Below are positions 36,289 through 44,755 of a stretch of DNA of 53,628 nucleotides, one piece after another; the first letter of the stretch is position 1; the number at the start of each line of letters is the position of its first letter. Made by a program: the position numbers and the translations under genes. Below the pieces are notes generated by a model. That model made no database searches. It saw only the letters and a program-made list of their open reading frames with translations, and had not been told where the DNA came from. Source of the DNA: Saccharopolyspora spinosa NRRL 18395 (GTDB lineage: Bacteria; Actinomycetota; Actinomycetes; Mycobacteriales; Pseudonocardiaceae); the NCBI RefSeq assembly GCF_000194155.1, contig NZ_GL877883.1, positions 1 through 53,628 on the forward strand. The letters run 5' to 3'.

Positions 36289-36474
36289 TGGATTGTCCTC
36301 CTGGACTTGTTAACTTTCCGCCGTACGACTTGTTGTGCCAGGCGGAGTCCTGTCGGGTAGGTGACGAGCGGGCCGCCGATCCCGGAAGAACACTGTCCTT
36401 GCGGGGTGGCGGCCCGTCCGCCGCCGAACTGGAGGGGATTGCTCCCCGGTCGCCTTCGCGAGGCGTTGCCTCCC

Positions 36475-36502
36475 GCTCGGTCCCGGCTGGCCGGGACCGA
36501 GC
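36475..36502 (-). terminator. Perfect 13-bp hairpin after fusA
   Basis: gctcggtcccggc (36475-36487) pairs with 36490-36502, 2-nt nominal loop, 6 bp beyond the fusA stop. No T-run, so it may be a partial terminator or processing site. Together with the 220-bp fusA-tuf gap it suggests tuf is partly independent. Confidence 0.55.
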
Positions 36503-36508
36503 AGCGGG

Positions 36509-38611
36509 TCACTCGCCCGTTGCCTTGGCGATGATCTCCTTAGCCACGTTCGCCGGAACCTCGGCGTAGGAGTCGAACACCATCGAGTAGTTGGCACGAC
36601 CCTGGGTCTTGGACCGCAGGTCGCCGACATACCCGAACATCTCCGACAGCGGCACGAGAGCCTTGACGACGCGGGTACCGCTGCGCTCCTCCATAGCCTG
36701 GATCTGGCCACGGCGGGAGTTCAGGTCGCCGATGACATCGCCCATGTAGTCCTCGGGCGTGGTCACCTCGACCGCCATCATCGGTTCGAGCAGCGCCGGG
36801 GAGGCCTTCGCAGCGGCTTCCTTCAGCGCCATCGAACCCGCGACCTTGAACGCCATTTCCGACGAGTCGACCTCGTGGTACTGGCCGTCGAGCAAGGTCA
36901 CCTTCACGCCGACCAGCGGGTAGCCGGCCAGCACGCCGTACTGCATCGCGTCCTGCGCGCCCTGGTCCACCGACGGGATGTACTCCCGCGGGATGCGCCC
37001 ACCGGTGACCTTGTTCGCGAACTCGTAGGTCGCGCTCTCGGACGTCTGCTCGATCGGCGACAGGCCGATGATCACGCGCGCGAACTGACCGGAACCACCG
37101 GTCTGCTTCTTGTGCGTGTACTCGTACTTGTCGATCGACTTGCGGATCGTCTCGCGGTAGGCCACCTGCGGCTTGCCGATGTTGGCCTCGACCTTGAAGT
37201 CGGTCCTCATCCGGTTGACGAGCACCTCGAGGTGCAGCTCGCCCATGCCCTTGATGATGGTCTGACCGGTTTCATCGTCCAGCTTGACCTGGAACGTGGG
37301 GTCTTCCTCGGCGAGCTTCTGGATCGCCGTGGACAGCTTCTCCTGGTCGGCCTTCGTCTTGGGCTCGATGGCCACCTCGATGACCGGCGCCGGGAAGGTC
37401 ATCGACTCCAGCACGATCGGGTTCGCCGGGTCGCAGAGGGTGTCACCGGTGGTGGTGTCCTTCAGGCCGATCACCGCGTAGATGTGACCCGCCTGGATCT
37501 CGTCGACCGGGTTCTCCTTGTTGGAGTGCATCTGGAACATCTTCCCGATGCGCTCCTTGCGCTCCTTGGTCGAGTTGATGACCTGGGTGCCCGCGGAGAC
37601 CTTGCCCGAGTAGACCCGGACGTAGGTGAGCTTGCCGAAGAACGGGTGCACGGCGATCTTGGACACCAGCGCGGCGAACGGCTCGTCGATGCTGGGCTTA
37701 CGCTCGGCCGGGGTCACACCGTCGGGCAGCAGGCCCTGCACCGGCGGGACGTCCAGCGGCGCGGGCAGGTAGTCCACCACCGCGTCCAGCATCGGCTGGA
37801 CACCCTTGTTCTTGAACGCGGTACCGCAGAGCACCGGGAACGCCTCGCGGCTGTTGGTCAGATTGCGGATGCCGCTCTTGATCTGCTCTTCGGTCAGCTC
37901 CTCGCCACCGAAGTAGGCCTCCATCAGAGCCTCGTCGGACTCCGCGACGGCCTCGATCAGCTTCTCGCGGTATTCCGCAGCCTTCTCGGCGAGGTTGGCC
38001 GGGATGTCCTCGACCTCGTAGTCCTCACCCTTCTTGACCTCGCCGCGCCAGGTCAGAGCCTTCATCCGGACCAGGTCGACGACGCCCTGGAAGTCGGACT
38101 CGGCACCGATCGGCAGCTGCAGCACCAGCGGCCGGGCGTGGAGGCGTTCCTCGATCGTCCGAACCGTGAAGTAGAAGTCCGCGCCCAGCTTGTCCATCTT
38201 GTTGACGAAGCAGATGCGCGGGACGTCGTACTTGTCCGCCTGACGCCAGACCTGCTCGGACTGCGGTTCGACACCTTCCTTACCGTCGAACACCGCGACC
38301 GCGCCGTCCAGGACGCGCAGCGACCGCTCCACCTCGACCGTGAAGTCGACGTGGCCCGGGGTGTCGATGATGTTGATCTGGGTGTCGCCCCAGAAGGTCG
38401 TGGTAGCAGCCGAGGTAATGGTGATACCCCGCTTCTGCTCCTCTTCCATCCAGTCCATCGTCGCGGCGCCGTCGTGCACCTCGCCGATCTTGTACGTGAT
38501 CCCCGTGTAGTAGAGGATCCGCTCGGTCGTGGTGGTCTTGCCCGCGTCGATGTGGGCCATGATGCCGATGTTGCGGACCTTGGTCAGGTCTGTCAGCACG
38601 TCGCGTGCCAC
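36509..38611 (-). CDS. fusA: Elongation factor G
   Basis: 700 aa translocation GTPase. G1 AHIDAGKTTTTERIL, G2 RGITI, G3 DTPGHVDF, G4 NKMDK. Domain IV/V strings (GRIPREYIPSVDQGAQDAM, DLNSRRGQIQAME) complete. GTG start at 38611. Follows rpsG by 77 bp. Confidence 0.99.
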   Translation of the reverse strand: MARDVLTDLTKVRNIGIMAHIDAGKTTTTERILYYTGITYKIGEVHDGAATMDWMEEEQKRGITITSAATTTFWGDTQINIIDTPGHVDFTVEVERSLRVLDGAVAVFDGKEGVEPQSEQVWRQADKYDVPRICFVNKMDKLGADFYFTVRTIEERLHARPLVLQLPIGAESDFQGVVDLVRMKALTWRGEVKKGEDYEVEDIPANLAEKAAEYREKLIEAVAESDEALMEAYFGGEELTEEQIKSGIRNLTNSREAFPVLCGTAFKNKGVQPMLDAVVDYLPAPLDVPPVQGLLPDGVTPAERKPSIDEPFAALVSKIAVHPFFGKLTYVRVYSGKVSAGTQVINSTKERKERIGKMFQMHSNKENPVDEIQAGHIYAVIGLKDTTTGDTLCDPANPIVLESMTFPAPVIEVAIEPKTKADQEKLSTAIQKLAEEDPTFQVKLDDETGQTIIKGMGELHLEVLVNRMRTDFKVEANIGKPQVAYRETIRKSIDKYEYTHKKQTGGSGQFARVIIGLSPIEQTSESATYEFANKVTGGRIPREYIPSVDQGAQDAMQYGVLAGYPLVGVKVTLLDGQYHEVDSSEMAFKVAGSMALKEAAAKASPALLEPMMAVEVTTPEDYMGDVIGDLNSRRGQIQAMEERSGTRVVKALVPLSEMFGYVGDLRSKTQGRANYSMVFDSYAEVPANVAKEIIAKATGE

Positions 38612-38688
38612 GAGTTTCTTCCCCGTTCCCTACAGCAGGTGCAAGCTGTCGAATCGGTGCGCCGAGGCGGGCAAGAGCCGACCCGACG

Positions 38689-39159
38689 TCACCAGCGGTA
38701 GTGCGCGAAGGCCTTGTTGGACTCCGCCATCTTGTGCGTGTCTTCACGCTTCTTGACGCTCGCGCCGAGACCGTTGCTCGCGTCCAGCAGCTCGTTCATC
38801 AGGCGCTCGACCATCGTCTTCTCGCGGCGCTGCCGGGAGTAACCGACGAGCCAGCGCAGCGCGAGGGTCGTGGAGCGGCCGGCGCGCACCTCGATCGGGA
38901 CCTGGTAGGTCGCGCCACCAACGCGGCGGCTGCGGACCTCCAGGGTCGGCTTCACGTTGTCGAGGGCACGCTTGAGCGTGACGACCGGGTCGGTGCCGGT
39001 CTTCTCCCGGCAGCCTTCCAGCGCCGCGTAAACGATCCGCTCGGCCAGCGAGCGCTTGCCGTCCACGAGGACCTTGTTCACCAGCTGCGTGACCAGCGGC
39101 GCACCGTACACGGGATCGGCGTGCAGCGGCCGCTTCGGGGCCGGACCCTTGCGGGGCAT
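38689..39159 (-). CDS. rpsG: 30S ribosomal protein S7
   Basis: 156 aa, primary binder of the 16S 3' domain: MPRKGPAPKRPLHADPVYGAPLVTQLVNKVLVDGKRSLAERI. Ends KAFAHYRW, typical of bacterial S7. Start shares one base with the rpsL stop (TGATG). Confidence 0.98.
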   Translation of the reverse strand: MPRKGPAPKRPLHADPVYGAPLVTQLVNKVLVDGKRSLAERIVYAALEGCREKTGTDPVVTLKRALDNVKPTLEVRSRRVGGATYQVPIEVRAGRSTTLALRWLVGYSRQRREKTMVERLMNELLDASNGLGASVKKREDTHKMAESNKAFAHYRW

Positions 39160-39533
39160 CAGCTCTTCTCCTTCTTCGCGCCGTACCGGCTGCGAGCCTG
39201 CTTGCGGTTCTTCACACCCTGGGTGTCAGCGGAACCGCGGATGATCTTGTAGCGCACGCCGGGGAGGTCCTTCACACGGCCGCCACGAACGAGCACGATC
39301 GAGTGCTCCTGCAGGTTGTGGCCCTCGCCCGGGATGTAGGCCGTGACCTCGATGCCGCTGGTCAGCTTGACACGAGCGACCTTGCGCAGTGCCGAGTTGG
39401 GCTTCTTCGGGGTGGTCGTGTACACGCGGGTGCACACGCCACGCCGCTGCGGGCTCCCCTTGAGCGCCGCGGTCTTGGTCTTCGCGACCTTGTCCTGGCG
39501 GCCCTTACGGACCAGCTGCTGGATGGTGGGCAT
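39159..39533 (-). CDS. rpsL: 30S ribosomal protein S12
   Basis: 124 aa decoding-centre protein. Start at the ATG 39533 (MPTIQQLVRKGRQDK). Streptomycin-site residues look wild-type: Lys43 in TTPKKPNSALRK and the KDLPGVRYK loop (Lys88, Pro91). First gene of the str operon. Confidence 0.98.
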   Translation of the reverse strand: MPTIQQLVRKGRQDKVAKTKTAALKGSPQRRGVCTRVYTTTPKKPNSALRKVARVKLTSGIEVTAYIPGEGHNLQEHSIVLVRGGRVKDLPGVRYKIIRGSADTQGVKNRKQARSRYGAKKEKS

Positions 39534-39845
39534 GGACCGGCTTTCTGTCAGCGTTCGCGTCTTCTGGTACTCGACCAAGCGGCCGCTCGTTCGAGCTTCG
39601 GCGTGCCCTGGCGTCGAGCACCTGTCAGGCACTGTGTTTCCGGACTCCTCCCGCACCACGAGGTCGGGCGTGTCGCCCACTCCTCGGCCTTTCGGCGCCG
39701 ATGCGCCCCAATGGGAACGACCCCAGAGGGTTGTTGAGAGGAGTTCCACACGTCCTCAGCGCTGGCGCGGTCTCAACCAGCGGCTGGCGACCACGTCATG
39801 CACGGGCATGCGGATCGACCCGATGGGTGTCGGGTCCGATAAACA

Positions 39846-39875
39846 AAGATACCTGCCCCGTTCTCAGAGGGTCAA
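39846..39875 (-). promoter_or_regulatory. Sigma-A-type promoter of the str operon
   Basis: Minus strand TTGACC (39875-39870), 18-nt spacer, TATCTT (39851-39846). This is the best promoter match in the window and lies upstream of rpsL, leaving a leader of about 300 nt with no gene seen (39534-39840). Confidence 0.75.
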
Positions 39876-39965
39876 AACGGGGTCCCCTTGACCTGCTCGA
39901 TCACCCGGCGCTGCGGTGGCGCCCATCTCCTGGGTGCGAGCTCACGTCTTCCTCGTCCAGACACT

Positions 39966-40163
39966 CTACCCACGGCGACAAGACCTTCCCGCCCGGCGAG
40001 ATGGATCACATCGGGTGGCCTCTGGTGGGCCGCACCACGACCCGGCGCCCGGCCGGCCGGGCGGCGGGTGCCGCCACCGGATGCGGCCGTGGTCCTGGCG
40101 CAGCGGTCGCGGACCACCGTCCGGCCCGTCGACGACGACTTCCACCCCTGCGGCGCTGGCCAC
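39966..40163 (-). CDS. Doubtful 65-codon open frame downstream of the TNT-like gene
   Basis: GTG at 40163 with GGAGG 8 nt upstream; the first half (MASAAGVEVVVDGPDGGPRPLRQ) has coding-like codon bias and the second half does not. It continues in the same frame as the TNT-like gene past that gene's stop, so it could be a decayed C-terminal extension rather than a gene. It lies between a terminator hairpin and the str promoter. Confidence 0.2.
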   Translation of the reverse strand: MASAAGVEVVVDGPDGGPRPLRQDHGRIRWRHPPPGRPGAGSWCGPPEATRCDPSRRAGRSCRRG

Positions 40164-40197
40164 CGCCAGCGCCTCCGCGGGCGTCCTCCGCGCGAGG

Positions 40198-40228
40198 TCT
40201 GAGCCGGCCGCGAGCTGGCTGGCTCAGA
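40198..40228 (-). terminator. Hairpin overlapping the stop of the TNT-like gene
   Basis: tctgagccggcc (40198-40209) pairs with 40217-40228 with one mismatch, loop 7 nt. It includes the stop codon at 40224-40226. Probable end of the accessory-island transcript, insulating the str promoter. Confidence 0.6.
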
Positions 40229-41867
40229 CCTCCGCGAGCACGCCCTCCGCGACCAGCGACTGGACGTCGGCCGGGAGGACGAAGGCGGTACCGCCGCCGA
40301 CCTGCCCGAAGTCCGGCTTGGCCACCCCGGAGACCGCCCGGAGCGCGGTGACAACCCGGTACCGGCGGTACTCCCCGGCCGGTTGCTGCGGCGGGACGGA
40401 CCGCTGCGGCAGCGTCGTGCCCGCTACGAAGACCGTGTTGCCCGCCGGGTCACCGAACCGGTCGACCTCATCGTCCGCGCGCAGGTCGACGAGGAACTTG
40501 TCGTCGTAAGCGTCCAGCGGCGGCTCGCCGGGCAGCGGCCGGATCGGGCACTCGAAGTCGGCCAGCGGCTCGTCGGGCGCGCGGAGGAAAAGGTCGCGGG
40601 TCAGCGCCATCGCGCCGACCAGGTACGCGGCGGCCCCGAACGGCTCCGGGAACCGGGACTTGTTCTTGACCGCGCCGTTTTCGACGCAGAACACCGACCA
40701 CCAGCCGTCGAGCTCCCGGAGCATGGCCCAGCCGCCCTCGACGGGCTGCTCGACGCTGTAGAACCGGCGGCTCATGCCCATCGCGCCGATGATCGCCCCG
40801 GCCAGCTCGATCGCCTCGGCCGGCGGGACGTTCTCCAGGGTGTCGGCGTCGGCGCCCAGCACCAGCGCCTTCGCCTCCGCCGCGGCGCGCTCGGCCACGG
40901 CTTCCGGCGGCCGGTGGCCGTTGCGCCGGATGTGTTCGAGGAAGTCGCGTGGCGGCGCGATGTCGTGGGCCTCCAGGTAGTAGGCCATCGCCAGCGGCCA
41001 CACCCAGGCGCCGTCGGTGTGGAACTGCTTCGGCACCTCCGGCGGGCGCTGCGGGTCCACCTCGTCCGGCGAGGTGCCAGGGGCCGACAGGAGGATCTCG
41101 CCGCCGAAGAGGTAATCGAGGACCATCTGCTTCTCCGCCCACGGCAGCGCGGGCCGGTGCGCCACCGGGCGGTCGTAGGCGTCGCGGCCGTCGAAGACCT
41201 GGACCATTCGCACCGGGCCGGGCTGATCGGAGTTGCCGCGATTGTTCGCGTGGTGCTGCCACGCGGCTTCGAGCAGCCAGTCCGGTGCGGTCGTGCAAGG
41301 GAAGAAGCGCAGCTCGTCGTAGTACGCGCGGAGGTCCTCGCCTCGGCGAGTCCATTGTGGTGCGTCGTGCCCGGTCCGGTAGTCGGAGCCGTCGCCGCTG
41401 ATGGCGAGGCGCGCGGAGGTCCACGCGCCGGTCTCCGGGCCGTACTCGGCGTTGCGCAACCGGCGCAGGGCGTCTACGACCTCCGGCGCGGGGATCCACT
41501 GGTGCTCTTCGTCGGTGGTCACCGACGCGGTGATCTCGATCCGGGTGCCCAGGGCCGTGCAGTTCACCTGGGCCTCTCGCCAGCCTTCCGGCAGCGCGGC
41601 GGCGACCGCGTCCCGCAGCGCACCGACCAGGTCCCGCTGCAGCGCGGACCGGTCCGGCACCTGGCCGAAGGCCGCGGGCGTCGGGAACTGCGGGCGCACC
41701 GGACGGGCGTCGTCCTCCTGGTCGAAAAACACCGCGGTCACCTGCTCGACCGGGATCGGATCCGGGCTGCCGTCGACCCGCACCGCGCCGTCCAGTAACT
41801 CGGTCATCAACCGCAGCTCGCCATCGACCGCGCAGTGCGTGCCCCAGAGGTGGGTCCCGAGGATCAC
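40224..41867 (-). CDS. Multidomain protein with C-terminal TNT-like domain
   Basis: 547 aa. The C-terminal ~110 residues match the tuberculosis-necrotizing-toxin (TNT, NAD glycohydrolase) pattern: DEVDRFGDPAGNTVFVAGT, QRSVPP, YRRYRVVTALRAVSGVAKPDFGQVGGGTAFVLP. Where active TNTs usually read GxGTQ, this protein has GGGTA, and the usual His before the YxV strand is not evident, so NADase activity is doubtful. Residues about 95-220 resemble the YezG/DUF600-type region often found in TNT proteins (AYYDELRFFP, PDWL). The middle has a TDGAWVWPLAMAYYL block. No signal peptide. GTG at 41867 overlaps the upstream ARH stop (GTGA) with GGGAGG upstream. Last gene of the island. Confidence 0.8.
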   Translation of the reverse strand: MILGTHLWGTHCAVDGELRLMTELLDGAVRVDGSPDPIPVEQVTAVFFDQEDDARPVRPQFPTPAAFGQVPDRSALQRDLVGALRDAVAAALPEGWREAQVNCTALGTRIEITASVTTDEEHQWIPAPEVVDALRRLRNAEYGPETGAWTSARLAISGDGSDYRTGHDAPQWTRRGEDLRAYYDELRFFPCTTAPDWLLEAAWQHHANNRGNSDQPGPVRMVQVFDGRDAYDRPVAHRPALPWAEKQMVLDYLFGGEILLSAPGTSPDEVDPQRPPEVPKQFHTDGAWVWPLAMAYYLEAHDIAPPRDFLEHIRRNGHRPPEAVAERAAAEAKALVLGADADTLENVPPAEAIELAGAIIGAMGMSRRFYSVEQPVEGGWAMLRELDGWWSVFCVENGAVKNKSRFPEPFGAAAYLVGAMALTRDLFLRAPDEPLADFECPIRPLPGEPPLDAYDDKFLVDLRADDEVDRFGDPAGNTVFVAGTTLPQRSVPPQQPAGEYRRYRVVTALRAVSGVAKPDFGQVGGGTAFVLPADVQSLVAEGVLAEV

Positions 41868-44755
41868 TTGTCCTCCCCTTCGAACGTTTCGGTGTGGACG
41901 CGACCGCTGATTCGCCGGGGCGCGGGCTTGGGCGCCGGGAACTCGGCGACGGGCAGCGCGGGTTCCGGCACGGCCGACCACTGCGGACGGATCGGGTAGC
42001 GCTCGTTCCAGTCCTCGTCGGACGGCGGCTCGATGGCGGCCGGGCCCGGCCGGAACGCACCCCGGCCGAACTCGGCGACGCAGTCCAGCGCCATCTGCTC
42101 GACGACGTCGCGCAGTTCCAGCTCGGCCAGCCAGTCGACCGGGAGCGCACTGACACCGAGCAGCGCGCCGACGATGTTCCCGCAGATCGCGCCGGTGGAG
42201 TCGCTGTCCCCGTCGTGGTGCACGGCGATCCGCAGCGCGAGCTCGACGTCCTCGCCGCCGACCAGCGCCGCGCACACGGCGATGGCCAGCGCCTCCTCGC
42301 CGACCCAGCCGCCGCCGAGGGTTTCGGCGACCTGCTGCGGCGTCGGCACGCCCGCCTCGGCCACGGCGACGGCGGCCTTCAACATCGCGCTGGTCTCCTC
42401 GTGGTCCTCCCAGGTCTCCAGGACCTGCAGGGCCAGCCAAACCCCGTCGTCGAGGCCGCGGCCGAGCAGCGCCTGCTGGACGATCACCGCGAGCGCGCCG
42501 GCGGACTGGTAGCCGGCGGGGTGGCTGTGGGTCAGCGCGGCGGTGCGGGCCGCCAGCCGGAAAACCTCGGCCGGGTCGGTGGAGCACAGCGCGACCGGGG
42601 CGGCGCGCATCACGCCGCCGCAGCCCTTGGAGTCGTTGATCTTCTCGGTGAACGAGCCAGCCGGGTGGCCGTCGCCGAACCGGGCCAGCGCACGCCACAC
42701 CGTCTTGCCGGGGGCGCGGGTCTTGAACAGGCCGGGCACCTCGATCAGCCAGCCGTCCGGCGCGGGGTAGTCGCCGAGGAACCGCCCGGCGGCGGCTTCC
42801 CAGTCGACGCCCTGGGTGTGCAGCCAGCGCTGGTAGGCGAGCTGCACCTCGGGCAGCGGGTCTTCGGAGCCGAGCATCCGGTTGGCGACGCTGCCGCGGA
42901 TCACGCCTTCGGCGGTGAACAGCGTCATCTGGGTGTCGTCGGTGATCGCGCCGTGCACCCCGTACGCCTCGCGCAACCCGCTCGGGCCGTCGGGCCCGAA
43001 GCGCTTGGAGATCTCCTCGGCGCTGAGGAACTCCAGGTCGGAGCCGAGTGCGTCGCCGAGCGCTCCGCCTAGGAAGCAGCCCAGCACCCGCTCGGTGAGG
43101 GACGGAGCGCTGTCGTCGGGGCGGTCGGCCTTGGCGTGCTCGCCGCGAACTATCGGCGGCACCGCCGGCACCGCTTCCGGAAACTTAGGTTCTGCGTCGG
43201 CGGATTCCTCCTGCTGGAACTCGGCGTCCGACTGCACGGATCCGGCGACCTCGGCCGGCTCGACCTCGCCGGCTCCAGTCGGCTCGGCCGCCTTCGACGA
43301 GGCATTAGCCCTCGACGGGATGTCGTCACCGACGTCAGCAGGGCCCGTGGGTTCGGACTCGACGGCCTCTGCTGCCTCCACCGGATCGACGTGCGTCGGC
43401 TCGACGCGGCTAGCGATGTGATCGACGCTCGACGGCTCTGCACTCCGGGTTGCCCGCCCCGGCTCGGCTTCGACGGTGGCCGACTCTGACGAGTCGACGT
43501 CAGCACTCCCCGGCGCGACGCGGTCCGCGACGACGTCGTCATCGATGTCCTCCGGCGTGGTCTCCGCGACCGGCAGGACCGCTCCGTTCACCTTCGGCAA
43601 CGCGGCGAGCACGTCTGCTTCCGGCAGGACCGATCCGGCAGCTTCCGGCCGGTACTCCTCGGCGGTGATGCCTGCCGATGCATCGGATTCGACCTGGTCG
43701 ACCGCGGCTTCGAACTCGTCGGGGGCCGTCTCGAACTTGGTTGGTCCGAGGTCGATCGGTGCGCGCACGGGCGGCTCCATGTCGACCGGCTCTCGCTCCG
43801 CCGTCGGCTGCGGAGGGGCGGGCGGCTCGGCGTCGAGCGGATCTTCGGCGGAGGGAGCCGGGAGGACGTCCTCCGCAACAAGTCCCGGCGGCGCGGACAT
43901 CTCCGGCCCGGCGACCGCCGCTTCGACCGCAATGCCAGCGACCTCCGCGAACTCCTCGGACTCGGCGATTCCTGTCTCGCCGACGACGCGCTCCGGTTCA
44001 GCAGCTCCGGCCGCAGCGCCACCGGCCGCGATCTCCACCGACTCCGCGGGTTCTGCGATCGCTGCGTCACGCGCCGCGAACTCCTCGGACGCCGCGAGCC
44101 CGGCCTCGCCGGCGGCGCGCTCTGCGGACTCCGGTTCGGCGGCTGCGTCCTCGGGCACCCTATGCGCTGTTTCGGCTTCGTCGTCGGCAGGTCGCGACGC
44201 GAATGCCGTAGCGGCGGCGATGTCGTCGGCCTCCGGTACGACGATCGGCGTGAAATCCGGCTCAGCCGCTGCGGAAACGTCCTGCGGCCACTCCTCGGAA
44301 ACCAACTGCTCCCGCTCTTCGACCAATGCCGAGCGGGCCTCGTCCCGAACCGGCGTCGGCCGGGCTTCGTCCCGGGGCTTGACCGGCGCCGTGAATCCCT
44401 CGGCCCGCGCCGCGACCTCGGCCGCCGCGCGGGGGGTGGCACGCGGTGGGAAGGCCCCGATCTGCGGCTCCCGTTCGAACTGCTCCGGGGCGACCGCATC
44501 CGCAGGAGCGTTGATCGCCGTGAATACCGCGGTGGTTTCGACCGGTGCTTCGGCCGACCGCAGGTGCGGCACCGGGATCGGCCCGGTGCTCGACGGGTCG
44601 GTCGCCGCGAATTCCACCGGCTTCGCCGGGGTTTCGGCGCGGGCCGCCGGGAAAGTCGGCGCCCCGATGTTCGCCGTGCGCGTGCTCTGCGGCGGGATGC
44701 CCTGCGGGGGCGTGTCGGCGGCATCCGACGACGCCGTGATCGCCGGCATGATCAT
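41864..44755 (-). CDS. ADP-ribosylglycohydrolase with long disordered N-terminus (intact active site)
   Basis: 963 aa from the ATG at 44755. Residues 1 to about 550 are an Ala/Glu/Pro-rich low-complexity region. Residues about 553-895 are an ARH/DraG-fold domain: FLGGALGDALG, the metal-binding DDT in AITDDTQMTLFTAEG (about 606-608), SKGCGGVMRAAP, LTHSHPAGY and the second metal site HDGDSDSTGAICGN (about 847-860). All expected ligands are present, so de-ADP-ribosylation or a related hydrolysis is plausible. The start has no good ribosome site but would overlap the preceding gene's stop as ATGA if the G7 run is read in the -1 frame. The frame is open upstream to 44992, so a fusion with the preceding gene is the alternative. 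Confidence 0.85.
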   Translation of the reverse strand: MIMPAITASSDAADTPPQGIPPQSTRTANIGAPTFPAARAETPAKPVEFAATDPSSTGPIPVPHLRSAEAPVETTAVFTAINAPADAVAPEQFEREPQIGAFPPRATPRAAAEVAARAEGFTAPVKPRDEARPTPVRDEARSALVEEREQLVSEEWPQDVSAAAEPDFTPIVVPEADDIAAATAFASRPADDEAETAHRVPEDAAAEPESAERAAGEAGLAASEEFAARDAAIAEPAESVEIAAGGAAAGAAEPERVVGETGIAESEEFAEVAGIAVEAAVAGPEMSAPPGLVAEDVLPAPSAEDPLDAEPPAPPQPTAEREPVDMEPPVRAPIDLGPTKFETAPDEFEAAVDQVESDASAGITAEEYRPEAAGSVLPEADVLAALPKVNGAVLPVAETTPEDIDDDVVADRVAPGSADVDSSESATVEAEPGRATRSAEPSSVDHIASRVEPTHVDPVEAAEAVESEPTGPADVGDDIPSRANASSKAAEPTGAGEVEPAEVAGSVQSDAEFQQEESADAEPKFPEAVPAVPPIVRGEHAKADRPDDSAPSLTERVLGCFLGGALGDALGSDLEFLSAEEISKRFGPDGPSGLREAYGVHGAITDDTQMTLFTAEGVIRGSVANRMLGSEDPLPEVQLAYQRWLHTQGVDWEAAAGRFLGDYPAPDGWLIEVPGLFKTRAPGKTVWRALARFGDGHPAGSFTEKINDSKGCGGVMRAAPVALCSTDPAEVFRLAARTAALTHSHPAGYQSAGALAVIVQQALLGRGLDDGVWLALQVLETWEDHEETSAMLKAAVAVAEAGVPTPQQVAETLGGGWVGEEALAIAVCAALVGGEDVELALRIAVHHDGDSDSTGAICGNIVGALLGVSALPVDWLAELELRDVVEQMALDCVAEFGRGAFRPGPAAIEPPSDEDWNERYPIRPQWSAVPEPALPVAEFPAPKPAPRRISGRVHTETFEGEDK

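Noticed and set aside
36875..38701. A 608-codon plus-strand open frame opposite fusA
   Set aside because: Antisense shadow of EF-G with typical Val/Leu/Asp/Arg-rich composition.
40224..42698. Longer reading of the TNT-like gene upstream to 42698
   Set aside because: The extra part overlaps the ARH domain of the upstream gene in another frame; the GTG at 41867 with GGGAGG and GTGA overlap fits.
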